Both the position numbers and the translations under genes were made by a program. A DNA stretch of 64,000 bases, taken from NCBI GenBank assembly GCA_029990205.1, contig JAPEKQ010000011.1:1-64000 (forward strand), written 5' to 3'. Within the stretch, counting starts at the first letter, position 1, and every line of letters begins with the position of its first letter. This DNA comes from a bacterium. GTDB lineage: Bacteria; Joyebacterota; Joyebacteria; Joyebacterales; Joyebacteraceae. Below are positions 26,189-34,916 of the stretch, in pieces. The notes beneath the pieces were generated by a model. The model saw only the letters and a list, made by a program, of their open reading frames with translations. It did no database searches and was not told the origin of the DNA.

Positions 26189-27397
26189 ATGCCTCAGTTC
26201 ATATACACAGCCAAGGACGCGAACGGGCGCACGGTCAAGGCGACGCGCGGAGCCGACACGGAGATGGGACTCGTCTCGCTTCTGCGCAAGGAAGGGCTCG
26301 TCGTTACGTCCGTAGAACCCGCTTCCGCCGTCACCAAGCCGAAGGCGTCGAAGAGGGGCAAGAAGGTCAAGACCAAGGATCTGGCCATCCTCTGCAGGCA
26401 GCTCGCGGCGATGCTCGATGCGGGACTTCCCGTGCTCGAGAGTCTCGACGGGATCAGCGACCAGGTCGAGAACCCGACCCTCGGGGCGGTTCTGATCGAG
26501 GTGTCGCACGACATCGAGGCCGGTTCGACGCTCTCACAGGCGATGGGCAAGCACGACCGCATCTTCTCGACGCTCTTCATCTCGATGGTGCGTTCCGGCG
26601 AGGAGTCGGGTGCGCTGCCGCCGGTGCTCGGCCGGCTGGCGAGCTACCTCGAGGCCCGCGACGCGCTGACGAGGAAGATCATCTCGGCGTCCACCTATCC
26701 GGCCTTCATCGCCGTGTTCTTCGCGGGCGCCATCGTGGCCGTGATGTTCTTCCTGATCCCCAGGTTCGAGGACATCTTCGCGGACTTCGACATGACGCTT
26801 CCGCCGATGACGCAGGTTCTCATCGCAACGTCGAGGTTCCTCGGCAACAACATCATCATTGAGCTTCTCATTCTCATTGGCGGTTCCTATTTCCTCTGGA
26901 GATGGTGGAAGACGCCTGGTGGGAAGAAGCGGATCGATGGACTGATGCTCAAGACCCCGTTGTTCGGAAAGCTGATCCGGAAGGCCGCCGTCGCCAGGTT
27001 CAGCCGAACTCTCGGTACGTTGCTCTCGAACGGCGTCACGGTCATCGCGGCGCTTGAGATCGTGGGTGAGACCGCGGGGAACACCGTTGTCCAGGAGGCG
27101 ATCGACGGAGTCGGAATCGGCGTTGTGAACGGCGCTACCATCTCAGAGAAGCTGGCGGAGTCGCCGGTGTTCCCGAAGATGGTCGTGAGTATGGTCTCGG
27201 CCGGTGAGAGTTCCGGAAACCTTCCCGACATGCTCGAGAAGATCGCGGACTTCTACACGGACGATGTTGACGCGGCGATCAGTGGCCTCACGGCCATGAT
27301 CGAGCCCGCGCTGATCGTCGGGCTCGGCGGGGTCGTCGCGGTGGTGGTCCTGGCCATCTATCTGCCCATCTTCTCGATGGCAACAGGGATTCAGTAG
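26189..27397 (+). CDS. pilC: Type IV pilus inner-membrane platform protein PilC
   Basis: The 402-aa protein has a cytoplasmic start (MPQFIYTAKDANGRTVKA) and two GspF domains, each with the CRQLAAMLDAGLPVLESL or FSRTLGTLLSNGVTVIAAL repeat. Membrane segments lie near residues 170-195, 210-235 and at the C-terminus (ALIVGLGGVVAVVVLAIYL). It anchors the motor ATPases to the pilus base. Length and repeat layout are normal for PilC/GspF. It follows pilT by 29 bases. Confidence 0.92.
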   Translation: MPQFIYTAKDANGRTVKATRGADTEMGLVSLLRKEGLVVTSVEPASAVTKPKASKRGKKVKTKDLAILCRQLAAMLDAGLPVLESLDGISDQVENPTLGAVLIEVSHDIEAGSTLSQAMGKHDRIFSTLFISMVRSGEESGALPPVLGRLASYLEARDALTRKIISASTYPAFIAVFFAGAIVAVMFFLIPRFEDIFADFDMTLPPMTQVLIATSRFLGNNIIIELLILIGGSYFLWRWWKTPGGKKRIDGLMLKTPLFGKLIRKAAVARFSRTLGTLLSNGVTVIAALEIVGETAGNTVVQEAIDGVGIGVVNGATISEKLAESPVFPKMVVSMVSAGESSGNLPDMLEKIADFYTDDVDAAISGLTAMIEPALIVGLGGVVAVVVLAIYLPIFSMATGIQ

Positions 27398-27470
27398 AAG
27401 GATGAGTGGAAGGATGAGTAGTGGGTCGAGTTGACAAGGTCTCCAAATAGCAGGGAAGGGGGTGATTTAG

Positions 27471-27902
27471 ATGCTGCGCAGAAACCAGAGGGGTTTCACC
27501 CTCGTCGAGCTGATGATCGTGGTCATCATCGTCGGCATTCTGGCTGCCGTTGCGATCCCGATGTACCAGGGTGCGACCGAGCGTGCCAAGGCCTCAGAGG
27601 CCGTGGCGGCTCTCGGTACGATTCGCGGCGCCATGCGCGTGTACTTCGCTGAGCACGGTACGTACGTGATCGCCGGTGTTGATGCCGGTGACCAGGTAAC
27701 GGATCCGGGCGTGCTCGACGTGACCGATACGGATCTTCTCGGTCGGTACTTCAGCACGGAGTGCTACACGTTCGACGCTGTTCCGACTGCGGCTGCGTTC
27801 GACATCGAGTGTGATGGCGCCAGCAGCACGGCCTCGCAGGCTAGCGAAGTCTCGAGTATCGTGCGGTCCATCAATCAGGACGGTAACATCACCAACTCGT
27901 AG
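27471..27902 (+). CDS. pilA: Major type IV pilin PilA (copy 1)
   Basis: The 143-aa prepilin has a short basic leader (MLRRNQRG), cleavage before FTLVELMIVVIIVGILAAVA, and Glu5 of the mature protein. A globular domain of about 110 residues has two cysteines (ECYTFD and IECDGA) that probably form the D-region disulphide. AGGGGGTGATTTAG precedes the start. The strong hairpin right after the gene (27914-27949) is expected to make its transcript more abundant than the downstream genes, so this is the likely major subunit. Confidence 0.9.
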   Translation: MLRRNQRGFTLVELMIVVIIVGILAAVAIPMYQGATERAKASEAVAALGTIRGAMRVYFAEHGTYVIAGVDAGDQVTDPGVLDVTDTDLLGRYFSTECYTFDAVPTAAAFDIECDGASSTASQASEVSSIVRSINQDGNITNS

Positions 27903-27913
27903 CGCTGCATAGT

Positions 27914-27949
27914 CCCGCGGGGCGGCGCCAGCAGGCGTCGCCCCGCGGG
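27914..27949 (+). terminator. Strong hairpin after pilA copy 1
   Basis: A 16-bp GC stem (one G-U pair) ends ten bases into the spacer. Lacking a T-run, it may be a partial terminator or 3'-stabilising element that sets the pilin level against the downstream genes. Confidence 0.6.
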
Positions 27950-28087
27950 GCCCCTATCACCCGGCATCGAGCCGATGCGCGAGAGGAGCAGAGCCAGGGG
28001 CTGATTGCGAGAGTTGTGCACGGAAGGTCATTTCAGGAGTGGTGCCCGGGTGGAGTGGGGGGCCCAGGTCCTGATCGAGGAGGTTCC

Positions 28088-28516
28088 ATGCGGCGCAGAG
28101 AACAGGGATTCACGCTCGTCGAGCTCATGATCGTCGTCATCGTCGTCGGCGTGCTGGCCGCCGTCGCGATCCCGATGTACCAGGTCGTGCCCGAGCGTTC
28201 GATGGGGACGGAAGCAACAGCCGCGCTCGGACTCATCAAGGACGCGATGCGCACGTACTACGCGGAGCATCGCAGCTACGCGAACGCAAGCTTCGGAGAC
28301 GGGTCTCTCGTCACGGCAGGCGGCGTGCTGGTCCTCAAACCGAACGACCTCGAGGGCAGGCACTTCAGCGAGGAGTGCTACACCTTCGACGGGGCGCCGA
28401 CCGACAACACGTTCAGGATCAAGTGCGACGGCGACCAGAGTACGGCGGCCCACGGAAGTGATGTCGCTGGAGTCATCAAGACTATCGACCACACCGGAGA
28501 TCTCGTCCACAACTAG
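28088..28516 (+). CDS. Type IV pilin (copy 2)
   Basis: The 142-aa prepilin is a paralogue of the previous gene: leader MRRREQG, cleavage before FTLVELMIVVIVVGVLAAVA, Glu5, and the matching ECYTFDGAPTD and IKCDGDQST cysteine segments. The middle of the globular domain diverges. ATG 28088 follows GAGGAGG. It precedes pilM by 31 bases and is therefore likely transcribed at the lower level of the assembly genes; a minor or alternative pilin is plausible. Confidence 0.88.
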   Translation: MRRREQGFTLVELMIVVIVVGVLAAVAIPMYQVVPERSMGTEATAALGLIKDAMRTYYAEHRSYANASFGDGSLVTAGGVLVLKPNDLEGRHFSEECYTFDGAPTDNTFRIKCDGDQSTAAHGSDVAGVIKTIDHTGDLVHN

Positions 28517-28547
28517 GACGGGGTTCCGATCGACCGAGCAGGGGGTA

Positions 28548-29573
28548 GTGGCGGAAGTGTTCACCAACGAGACCAAGAGGCTTGTGGGGCTGGACATCGG
28601 ATCGGCATCCGTGAAGCTCGTGGAGCTCTCCGGATGTCCCGGCGCATACCAGCTCGAGAACCTCGCGCTCGCCATCATCGAGTCGCCCGGCGACCCGGAT
28701 GCCAGCGCGCGGGCTCTCTCATCTGTACGCGAGGCCTGCTCGCCGGACACGAGCCGCGTGGCCATCTCGGTCGCGGGGCCGCATGTCGCGGTCCGCAGCT
28801 TCCGCTTTCCGAAGATGGACTCCGCCGAGGTGAAGGGCGCGGTCTGGTACGAGGGGAGCCAGGTCATCGCGTTCGACCTCGCTGACTCGTACGTCGACTA
28901 CACGGTCATGGAGAAGTCGAAGGACGAGGCGCGTACCGAGGTGCTGCTCGTTGCGGCCACGAAGCCTGAGATCGACCTCAAGACGAAGCTCGTGTCGGGG
29001 TCGGGCTTCGAGCCGCGCGTCGTGAGCGTTGACGCCCTGGTGCTCCTCGAAGCGCTTGTGAACCGCGCCAGCGTGACGGGCACCGTTGCGGTCGTGGATG
29101 TCGGCGCGAAGGTCACGAGCATCGGGATCGCGGCGCAGGGAACGGTTCCGTTCATGCGGGACATCGAGGTCGCGGGTGACGCATACACGAAGGCTGTCGG
29201 TGAGACGCTGGGTGTCGGTTTCCCCGAGGCCGAGAAGGCGAAGGTGACCGAGTCCGACTCCAACCCGACGGTCGTACGCGCGATGGAAGCCGTGAACAGG
29301 CGGCTCGTCGCTGAGATCTCACGGTCGTTGGACTACTACAAGAGCCGCGACAACGGGCGCGTCATAGATCACGTCTACCTGTGCGGCGGCGGGTCCGGGC
29401 TCCCACATCTGCGCGACGAGCTGGCGCGGAAGTCGGGGCTGGAGGTCTCGCTCTGGAGTCCGCTGGACGATGTCTATGTGGACGAGGGACGGTTCGACCG
29501 CACCACGGTCAGCGACCTCGCCCCGTTCGTAGCGCTCGCATCGGCGCTGGCCATGACAGAGGACATTCACTGA
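28548..29573 (+). CDS. pilM: Type IV pilus assembly ATPase-fold protein PilM
   Basis: The 341-aa actin-fold protein has LVGLDIGSASVKLVEL as the first phosphate loop, VAVVDVGAKVTSIGI as the second, and VYLCGGGSGLPHL as the adenosine motif. PilM binds the N-terminal tail of PilN at the cytoplasmic face. The start is GTG 28548 or GTG 28557; both fit an AGGGGG element imperfectly. The pilM-pilN-pilO-pilP-pilQ order is canonical. Confidence 0.88.
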   Translation: MAEVFTNETKRLVGLDIGSASVKLVELSGCPGAYQLENLALAIIESPGDPDASARALSSVREACSPDTSRVAISVAGPHVAVRSFRFPKMDSAEVKGAVWYEGSQVIAFDLADSYVDYTVMEKSKDEARTEVLLVAATKPEIDLKTKLVSGSGFEPRVVSVDALVLLEALVNRASVTGTVAVVDVGAKVTSIGIAAQGTVPFMRDIEVAGDAYTKAVGETLGVGFPEAEKAKVTESDSNPTVVRAMEAVNRRLVAEISRSLDYYKSRDNGRVIDHVYLCGGGSGLPHLRDELARKSGLEVSLWSPLDDVYVDEGRFDRTTVSDLAPFVALASALAMTEDIH

Positions 29574-29574
29574 G

Positions 29575-30183
29575 ATGTACGACATCAACCTCATACGAGA
29601 GCGAGTCGTCCCGGACCAGCGCAAGAACGTCATGTTCTCCGTGATCTCGGCGTCGGCCCTGGTATACGCGGTGACGATTCTGGCCGTTGTCTTCTTCTCC
29701 GCGGCGAACTTCAAGATGATCGACGTCTACGCGAAGGAGATCGACAAGATGCAGGGCGATCTCACCGAGCTCTATCCCGGCACGACGCCTTCGCACGAAG
29801 AGCTCGACGGCATCGTCCGGCGGATCAAGCCTGATCTCAAGGAGATCGGCGGATTGCTCGACGATCGCACGGAGTTCACGTACCTCTGGGAAGCCGTTGC
29901 CCGCGCCGTGCCCGATGGCGCCTGGCTGACCCGGGTCGATTTCAAGATCCCGGCCAAGGCCTCACGTAGCGGCAAGTCCAAGAGGGGGCTCTTCATTGAG
30001 GGAATGGCGCTCGCATCAGGTGACACCGGGGGAGACGAGGTCATCCGCGAGTTCGCCATCGCGCTCGAGAACGACGCCGAGCTTGCGGCGTACATCTCGG
30101 AAGCGAAGTTCGCAGAGACAGGAAGAAAGCGACTCGGAGGCGAGGACGTTACCGGCTTCGAGATCTCGTGTCCTTTCAAGTAG
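29575..30183 (+). CDS. pilN: Pilus alignment protein PilN
   Basis: The 202-aa bitopic protein has the diagnostic PilM-binding N-terminus MYDINLIRERVVPDQRK, one membrane helix (about residues 20-42), a coiled region, and a periplasmic ferredoxin-like fold. It starts one base after the pilM stop, implying translational coupling. It pairs with PilO in the inner-membrane alignment complex. Confidence 0.85.
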   Translation: MYDINLIRERVVPDQRKNVMFSVISASALVYAVTILAVVFFSAANFKMIDVYAKEIDKMQGDLTELYPGTTPSHEELDGIVRRIKPDLKEIGGLLDDRTEFTYLWEAVARAVPDGAWLTRVDFKIPAKASRSGKSKRGLFIEGMALASGDTGGDEVIREFAIALENDAELAAYISEAKFAETGRKRLGGEDVTGFEISCPFK

Positions 30184-30253
30184 GGAGTGGGCTGGACGGC
30201 GCCGTGACCGGTGAGAGCATGGGGACCGATCGCAGTGCCAGTGGGGGTAGATC

Positions 30254-30943
30254 TTGAAACTGCCGTTTGGAACAGGCCAGGCAAAGAGCCCGCCGACCAC
30301 GCCGCGTGGTGAACTCGTGGACGATCCGGCATCGCTGAACGGTGGCGAGTCGGTCGACGCGAGCGCGCCTGACGCTGAAGCGTGCGGCGAGGTGGCGGCC
30401 GGCACTTCGCAGATCTCGCGTCTCGTGCGCCTCGGCGGCGGGCCGCGACCGTGGACCGCGTGGCGGATAGCCGCCGTCGCGACCCTGATCTACGTTGCGG
30501 CCGCGAACCTGTCGTACTTCCTGGTCCTCAAGCCCGTCCGGGCAAGACTCGACGGGGTCAAGGGCCGCAAGACGATCATCGAGGACTTCTTCGTCGTCAG
30601 GGAGTCGAGCACGGCGGTGGCGGGGTTCCGGGACGGCTTGATGAAGGGCGACCAGCGCATGACCGTCATCACCTCGCTCGAGCAGCTCGCGAAGGATGCC
30701 GGCGCAAAGGTAACAGGGGAGCCGAATCTGCTGCCCGAGATCGAGACGTCGAAGCGGATGGTCGAGTATCCGTTCGAGCTCACACTTCGGGGCACGTATC
30801 ACGAGATCGGAGAGTTCCTCGGACTCGTGGAGAGCAGCCGGCGCTTCCTTATCATCCGACGTGTGATCTTCGAGACCGGCGAGGACGGCAGGGGTGATCC
30901 GGAGGCAAAGATCGTCATCGGCGCCGTCTCGTGGGAGGACTAG
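30254..30943 (+). CDS. pilO: Pilus alignment protein PilO-like
   Basis: The 229-aa protein has an unusually long, disordered cytoplasmic N-terminus (about 65 residues, Pro/Glu-rich), then a membrane helix (IAAVATLIYVAAANLSYFLV), a coiled coil and the PilO beta-alpha fold (EYPFELTLRGTYHEIGEFL). TTG 30254 lies five bases after GGGGG. Assignment rests on position between pilN and a PilP-like gene and on the conserved GTYHEIGEFL segment. Confidence 0.82.
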   Translation: MKLPFGTGQAKSPPTTPRGELVDDPASLNGGESVDASAPDAEACGEVAAGTSQISRLVRLGGGPRPWTAWRIAAVATLIYVAAANLSYFLVLKPVRARLDGVKGRKTIIEDFFVVRESSTAVAGFRDGLMKGDQRMTVITSLEQLAKDAGAKVTGEPNLLPEIETSKRMVEYPFELTLRGTYHEIGEFLGLVESSRRFLIIRRVIFETGEDGRGDPEAKIVIGAVSWED

Positions 30944-30946
30944 CAG

Positions 30947-31441
30947 GTGAACGCTATCAAGGTCGATAAGAAGAGGATGATGATACTGGGCGGGCTCGTT
31001 CTCGTCCTCATCGTCGTCGTGGCCATGCGCATGATGCCCTCCGGTGACGGTACCGCTATCGCCGCAACGAGCGGAGATGGAGGCAGCATCGTCGACCGGG
31101 ATCCTCAGCACCTTGCGTGCGTCGCGAAGATCGCCCGGGCGAGGCTGCAGAAACTGTACACGGGCGACGACGAGCGCGACCCGTTCGAGCCGCTCGTGCG
31201 GCTGACGACCAGGCCGAGCACGCCGGCGCGCGAGGAGACACCGGCGCAGCCCGCGCCAGTGACGCTGCCGTATATGACACTCTATGGAATCATCTGGGAC
31301 CCCGAGACCCCGATCGCGATGATCGACGGGATAGACGTTCACGTCGGAGACCGCATCAAGGGAGCTCGCGTCACCGAGATCAGGATCGACAGGGTCATAC
31401 TCGAGTACCGAGAGAAGCAGTTCGAACTCACCGTCGACTAG
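30947..31441 (+). CDS. pilP: PilP-like pilus assembly protein
   Basis: The 164-aa protein has an N-terminal hydrophobic segment (MMILGGLVLVLIVVVAMRM) that reads as a signal anchor rather than a PilP lipoprotein signal. A disordered Pro/Thr linker precedes a small beta domain (YGIIWDPETPIAMIDGIDVHVGDRIKGARVTEI) like the PilP/GspC HR domain that contacts the secretin. It sits directly before pilQ. GTG 30947 has GGGAGGA upstream. Confidence 0.78.
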   Translation: MNAIKVDKKRMMILGGLVLVLIVVVAMRMMPSGDGTAIAATSGDGGSIVDRDPQHLACVAKIARARLQKLYTGDDERDPFEPLVRLTTRPSTPAREETPAQPAPVTLPYMTLYGIIWDPETPIAMIDGIDVHVGDRIKGARVTEIRIDRVILEYREKQFELTVD

Positions 31442-31453
31442 GAGGAGTGCAGT

Positions 31454-32797
31454 ATGAACTCAAGCCGCAACCGATTGCTGCGACACTGGCTCATTGCCGC
31501 CATCGTCGTGGTACTCGCGTTTACGATGACGCTTCCAGTGCTGTCGCAGACCAGCGACGCCGGCGTCAGGAGCCAGCGGATCTCGCTGAACCTCCAGAAC
31601 GTCACACTTGGGAGCGTCCTGAAGGTCATGACGCAGAAGTCCGGGATCAACTTCCTCATCGGCTCCGAGCTGGTGGGGCGGGAGATCAACGTGTATCTCG
31701 AGGACGTGCTCGTCGAGGACGCGCTCGCAGCCATCCTGCGTGCCAACGGCCTCTGGTACACGCGCCAGAAGGGCACGAACATCTACGTCATCATGGAGGC
31801 GCTTGAAGGTCCACCGGTCGCAACGACGACCGAGGTCTTCAACACCAACTACGCGGACGCCGTGGAGCTCAACGAGACGCTGACAGGCGTACTGACCGAT
31901 CTCGGGAGCATCGTGGTGGACGCGCGGACAAGCGCGCTCGTCGTCTCCGACATCCCGGAGAACATGCCCACGCTCAGGTCATTGATCATGGAGCTGGACA
32001 CGCCGACGGGTCAGGTGCTGATCGAGGCCAAGATCGTGGAGTTCTCCGATGATTCGTCGCATGAGCTCGGCATCTCGTGGGGTGCCATGAACCCGCTCAA
32101 CGACGAAGGCGGCGAGGACGCGGTCTCCTACATCAGCAACTTCAACCACGGCGACGATGAGGGTCTGTTCGAACTCACATTCGGCAAGTTCGCTTCCTTC
32201 AGCGACATCAAGGACCTGACGGCTTCGATATCCGCCTTGCAGAAGGAGGGGAGGGCGGACGTCCTGGCAATGCCTCAGATCCTGACGGTCGACAACAGGG
32301 AAGCCACGATCGAGATCGTTCGCAACATGGCTCTCGCCAAGAAGACGACGTACCGCGAGGGCAGCAGTGAGTCCACGGTGGAACCCATCTTCGGGCAGGT
32401 CGGCGTCAGTCTCAAGGTCACGCCGCACATCAACAACGAGAACGTCGTGACCATGGAGATCGAGCCGATGGTGAGCTCGGCGCAGCGTTCGAGCTACTTC
32501 CCGGACGACGCGGTCGACACGAAGCATCGGACGGCGCACACGACCGTGATGGCCGGCGACGGTCAGACGATCGTGATCGGCGGTCTGCTCCGCAAGGACA
32601 TCACCGATACCGATTTCAAGGTGCCGATCCTTGGCGACATCCCGCTCCTGGGTCAGCTGTTCCGCAAGAGCATCAGCACCGAGGCGGATACCGAGATCGT
32701 GCTGTTCCTGACGCCTCGGATTCTCACCGGCGAGGCGCTCGAGCGTTACAGTGAGCGCACCGAGAACGAGATCGACCTGCGGTGGGAGAACCAGTAG
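31454..32797 (+). CDS. pilQ: Type IV pilus secretin PilQ (short form)
   Basis: The 447-aa secretin has a signal peptide, an STN-like N0 domain (ISLNLQNVTLGSVLKVMTQK), an N1/NolW domain (FNTNYADAVELNETLTGVL) and the secretin beta-barrel with VEPIFGQVGVSLKVTPHI and VPILGDIPLLGQLFR. It forms the outer-membrane pore for the pilus. At 447 residues it lacks the AMIN domains of proteobacterial PilQ and resembles compact secretins. It starts 12 bases after pilP with GGAGG upstream. Confidence 0.9.
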   Translation: MNSSRNRLLRHWLIAAIVVVLAFTMTLPVLSQTSDAGVRSQRISLNLQNVTLGSVLKVMTQKSGINFLIGSELVGREINVYLEDVLVEDALAAILRANGLWYTRQKGTNIYVIMEALEGPPVATTTEVFNTNYADAVELNETLTGVLTDLGSIVVDARTSALVVSDIPENMPTLRSLIMELDTPTGQVLIEAKIVEFSDDSSHELGISWGAMNPLNDEGGEDAVSYISNFNHGDDEGLFELTFGKFASFSDIKDLTASISALQKEGRADVLAMPQILTVDNREATIEIVRNMALAKKTTYREGSSESTVEPIFGQVGVSLKVTPHINNENVVTMEIEPMVSSAQRSSYFPDDAVDTKHRTAHTTVMAGDGQTIVIGGLLRKDITDTDFKVPILGDIPLLGQLFRKSISTEADTEIVLFLTPRILTGEALERYSERTENEIDLRWENQ

Positions 32798-32798
32798 C

Positions 32799-33560
32799 GT
32801 GATCTACGCGGGACTCTTCGTCATAGGAGCCGTCTTCGGCAGTTTTCTCAACGTGCTGATCTACCGGCTGCCCCGAGGGCAGTCGGTAGTCAGCCCGCCT
32901 TCGTCCTGTCCCCAGTGCGGGGAGAGGATCCGGCCGTGGGAGAACATACCGATCCTGAGCTATCTGTTCCTCAGGGGCAGGTGCTCGCACTGCGGTGTCC
33001 ATATCCCGGAGAGGTACCCCGTTGTCGAGTTCCTGGCCGGTGTCGCGCCCGTGCTTCTGTTCGCGCGGTACGGCTTCGGCCGGGAGCTCGCGTTGTTCTG
33101 GCCGCTCACCTGCGTGCTCATCGTCCTTTCATTCATCGATCTGGATCTGAGGATCATCCCCGATCGCGTCACACTGCCGGGTATCGTCGTAGGACTCGTT
33201 CTGGCTCCGCTGATGGGTGTCACGACGATCGCCGGCTCGCTGATCGGCGCGGTGGCGGGGGGAGGAGCCCTCTATCTGATCGCCATTCTCGGGGACGCGG
33301 TGTTCGGGAAGGAGAGTATGGGAGGCGGAGATATCAAGCTGGCTGCCATGCTCGGGGCGTTCATGGGGTGGCAGGCCGTGCTGCTCCTTCTGTTCGCGGC
33401 GTTTCTCTCCGGCGCCGTGGTCGGCGTCGCGACCCTGATGATCAAGGGGAGAGACTGGGACAGGAGCCTTCCGTTCGGTCCGTTCATCGCGGCGGGAGCC
33501 TTCCTCGCGGTGGTCTGGGGCGACACCATCCTCACCTGGTACTCAACCATCGGCGCCTGA
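32799..33560 (+). CDS. pilD: Prepilin peptidase PilD
   Basis: The 253-aa polytopic protein has the N-methylation domain with two CxxC pairs (CPQCGERI and CSHCGVHI) and the type IV prepilin peptidase domain with catalytic aspartates in SFIDLDLRIIPD and GGGDIKLAAMLGA. It cleaves the leaders of the pilins encoded on both strands here and methylates the new N-terminal Phe. GTG 32799 begins one base after the pilQ stop. Confidence 0.92.
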   Translation: MIYAGLFVIGAVFGSFLNVLIYRLPRGQSVVSPPSSCPQCGERIRPWENIPILSYLFLRGRCSHCGVHIPERYPVVEFLAGVAPVLLFARYGFGRELALFWPLTCVLIVLSFIDLDLRIIPDRVTLPGIVVGLVLAPLMGVTTIAGSLIGAVAGGGALYLIAILGDAVFGKESMGGGDIKLAAMLGAFMGWQAVLLLLFAAFLSGAVVGVATLMIKGRDWDRSLPFGPFIAAGAFLAVVWGDTILTWYSTIGA

Positions 33561-33634
33561 CCGAGCACTTCGCGGCAGGCGGTCCAGCCGCCCTGCGGAG
33601 TCTCCACACTGACAGACCGACGACGCTCGACGAA

Positions 33635-33658
33635 GCCCCGACGCGACAGCGGCGGGGC
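33635..33658 (+). terminator. Terminator after pilD
   Basis: GCCCCG and CGGGGC pair around a 12-base loop, followed by CCGTTTGATTGAT. Confidence 0.55.
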
Positions 33659-33672
33659 CGTTTGATTGATGC

Positions 33673-33776
33673 CGATGAGCGCTGGTGCGCCCGCGCACCG
33701 ATGAGCGCTGGTGCGCCCGCGCACCGATGAGCGATGGTGCGCCCGCGCACCGATGAGCGCTGGAGCGCCCGCGCAC
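33673..33776. repeat. Four-copy 26-bp tandem repeat with an internal palindrome
   Basis: Copies start at 33673, 33699, 33725 and 33751. The unit contains GGTGCGCCCGCGCACC, which folds as a hairpin; copies 3 and 4 each differ at one base of the GCTGG segment. A fifth, diverged copy (GGTGCGCCTACGCACC followed by GATGAGCG) lies at about 33890-33913 and overlaps the stop codon of the PilV-like gene. Confidence 0.85.
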
Positions 33777-33834
33777 CGACTCCCCGCTGGTCCCTGCAGA
33801 GCTGTCCGCCTGGCCGAACCCGCGGACGGCAAGC

Positions 33835-33863
33835 GAAACCCCGACGCGGGTGCGCCGGGGCTT
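33835..33863 (-). terminator. Terminator of the minus-strand minor pilin operon
   Basis: Nine-base arms, GAAACCCCG and CGGGGCTTC (one mismatch), lie just past the PilV-like stop on the minus strand, followed there by GCTTGCC. Confidence 0.55.
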
Positions 33864-33897
33864 CTCAGTTGTCTGCCTGTCGGTGCTGCCGGTGCGC

Positions 33898-34389
33898 CTA
33901 CGCACCGATGAGCGTCGTGATCGACACGCTGTCACGCGGAGTCTGCGTGGGCCACACCAGCTTGACCTCGACCTGCTTCGCGTGGACCGTGTCGCCCGGG
34001 CTTGCCCATGAGAGGGGCTGGACGTCCCACGTGAGACTTCCGACGACATCGTTGAGCCCGGTCGTATCACCGCGAGTGTTGACGACGATACTCGGGTTCG
34101 TCGGGTGGGATCCCGCGCTGAGATCGATGCTCGTGACATCCGTTCCCGCGTCCATCGATCCGTAGCCCGCGTTGAGAAGCTGCTCGGTCTTTCGCGCGAC
34201 AAGATGGTGCGCCATCCGTCGCTCGCCGCGCCGCGCTGTGAGCATCCTGCCTGCGACCAGGGTGTCAAAGATCGGGACGATGACGATCCCGAGGATGACG
34301 GTCGACATGAGGATCTCGATCAGGGCGGCGCCTGACGCCGATTTGAGCGGCCTCCTGAACAGGCGCATGATGCTACGTCTGCGTCTCAT
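33898..34389 (-). CDS. PilV-like type IV pilus minor pseudopilin
   Basis: The 163-aa prepilin-like protein has a basic leader (MRRRRSIMRLFRRPLKSASG), cleavage before AALIEILMSTVILGIVIVPIF with Glu5, and a small globular domain ending in SVSITTLIGA. The first mature residue is Ala instead of Phe, as often seen in minor pseudopilins. It starts at 34389 with AAGGG upstream and is the last gene of a three-gene minus-strand operon. Its stop codon lies in the loop of a palindrome matching the nearby 26-bp repeat. Confidence 0.75.
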   Translation of the reverse strand: MRRRRSIMRLFRRPLKSASGAALIEILMSTVILGIVIVPIFDTLVAGRMLTARRGERRMAHHLVARKTEQLLNAGYGSMDAGTDVTSIDLSAGSHPTNPSIVVNTRGDTTGLNDVVGSLTWDVQPLSWASPGDTVHAKQVEVKLVWPTQTPRDSVSITTLIGA

Positions 34390-34427
34390 TGCTCAGCCCT
34401 TCCTGTGTCTCCGTGCGCCGCCGCAAG

Positions 34428-34916
34428 CTAGTTCCTGCAGGCGACCGTGGAGGACATGAGGACGAGTATGTCGTCGCCGGCTCCAGCCCGGCGCGTGTCC
34501 TCGACCAACACATCGATGTTGACGACTCGACCGTCCGCGGTCGAGAAGTCGAGCGAACTCACCTGTTCGGCGAGCGGCGTCCCATCGATATTGAGGACGC
34601 GGTTCTGTCCGTCCAGGTGATACATGGCTGCCAGACTGTCGAACGAGCCCGTGTAGTAGTAGACGTTCAGAGAGTCACCGCCGCCGCCGACGGTCACGGA
34701 CGAGCCGGACCGTACGTCGCGGGCGATGATCTCGACCGCCGTCGAGGCCTCGCGCTGCAGGTCCGCAAGCGATGCCGTTCCATCGAACGACCTCAGCGTC
34801 CCTCCGTAGGCCGCAAATCCGGCCGCCAGGGCGCCGATCGCCAGCAGAGCTGCGAGGAGGACCTCGGGAAGTGTGAACCCGCCGTTGCCCGCCGCCGCGT
34901 GGATTCCGCTACGCAC
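34428..34916 (-). CDS. PilW-like minor pseudopilin
   Basis: The 162-aa product has a type III signal: leader to GNGG, then FTLPEVLLAALLAIGALAAG with Glu5. The globular domain contains REASTAVEIIARDVRSGSSV, the segment typical of PilW/GspJ-like proteins. Its start overlaps the end of the upstream PilX/DUF4900-like gene by 8 bases, so the two are translationally coupled. It probably helps form the pilus tip complex. Confidence 0.75.
   Translation of the reverse strand: MRSGIHAAAGNGGFTLPEVLLAALLAIGALAAGFAAYGGTLRSFDGTASLADLQREASTAVEIIARDVRSGSSVTVGGGGDSLNVYYYTGSFDSLAAMYHLDGQNRVLNIDGTPLAEQVSSLDFSTADGRVVNIDVLVEDTRRAGAGDDILVLMSSTVACRN

Larger units (their letters stand above)
33561..33897. other. 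Intergenic region with terminators and repeats between convergent pil operons
   Basis: No gene is supported in these 337 bases. They hold a terminator for pilD (33635-33658), a four-copy 26-bp palindromic tandem repeat (33673-33776), and a hairpin serving the minus-strand pilin operon (33835-33863). Confidence 0.7.

Noticed and set aside
33673-33776. CRISPR or coding repeat
   Set aside because: The 26-bp units are directly adjacent with no spacers, and overlapping frames in both directions have no start signal or neighbours supporting a protein.
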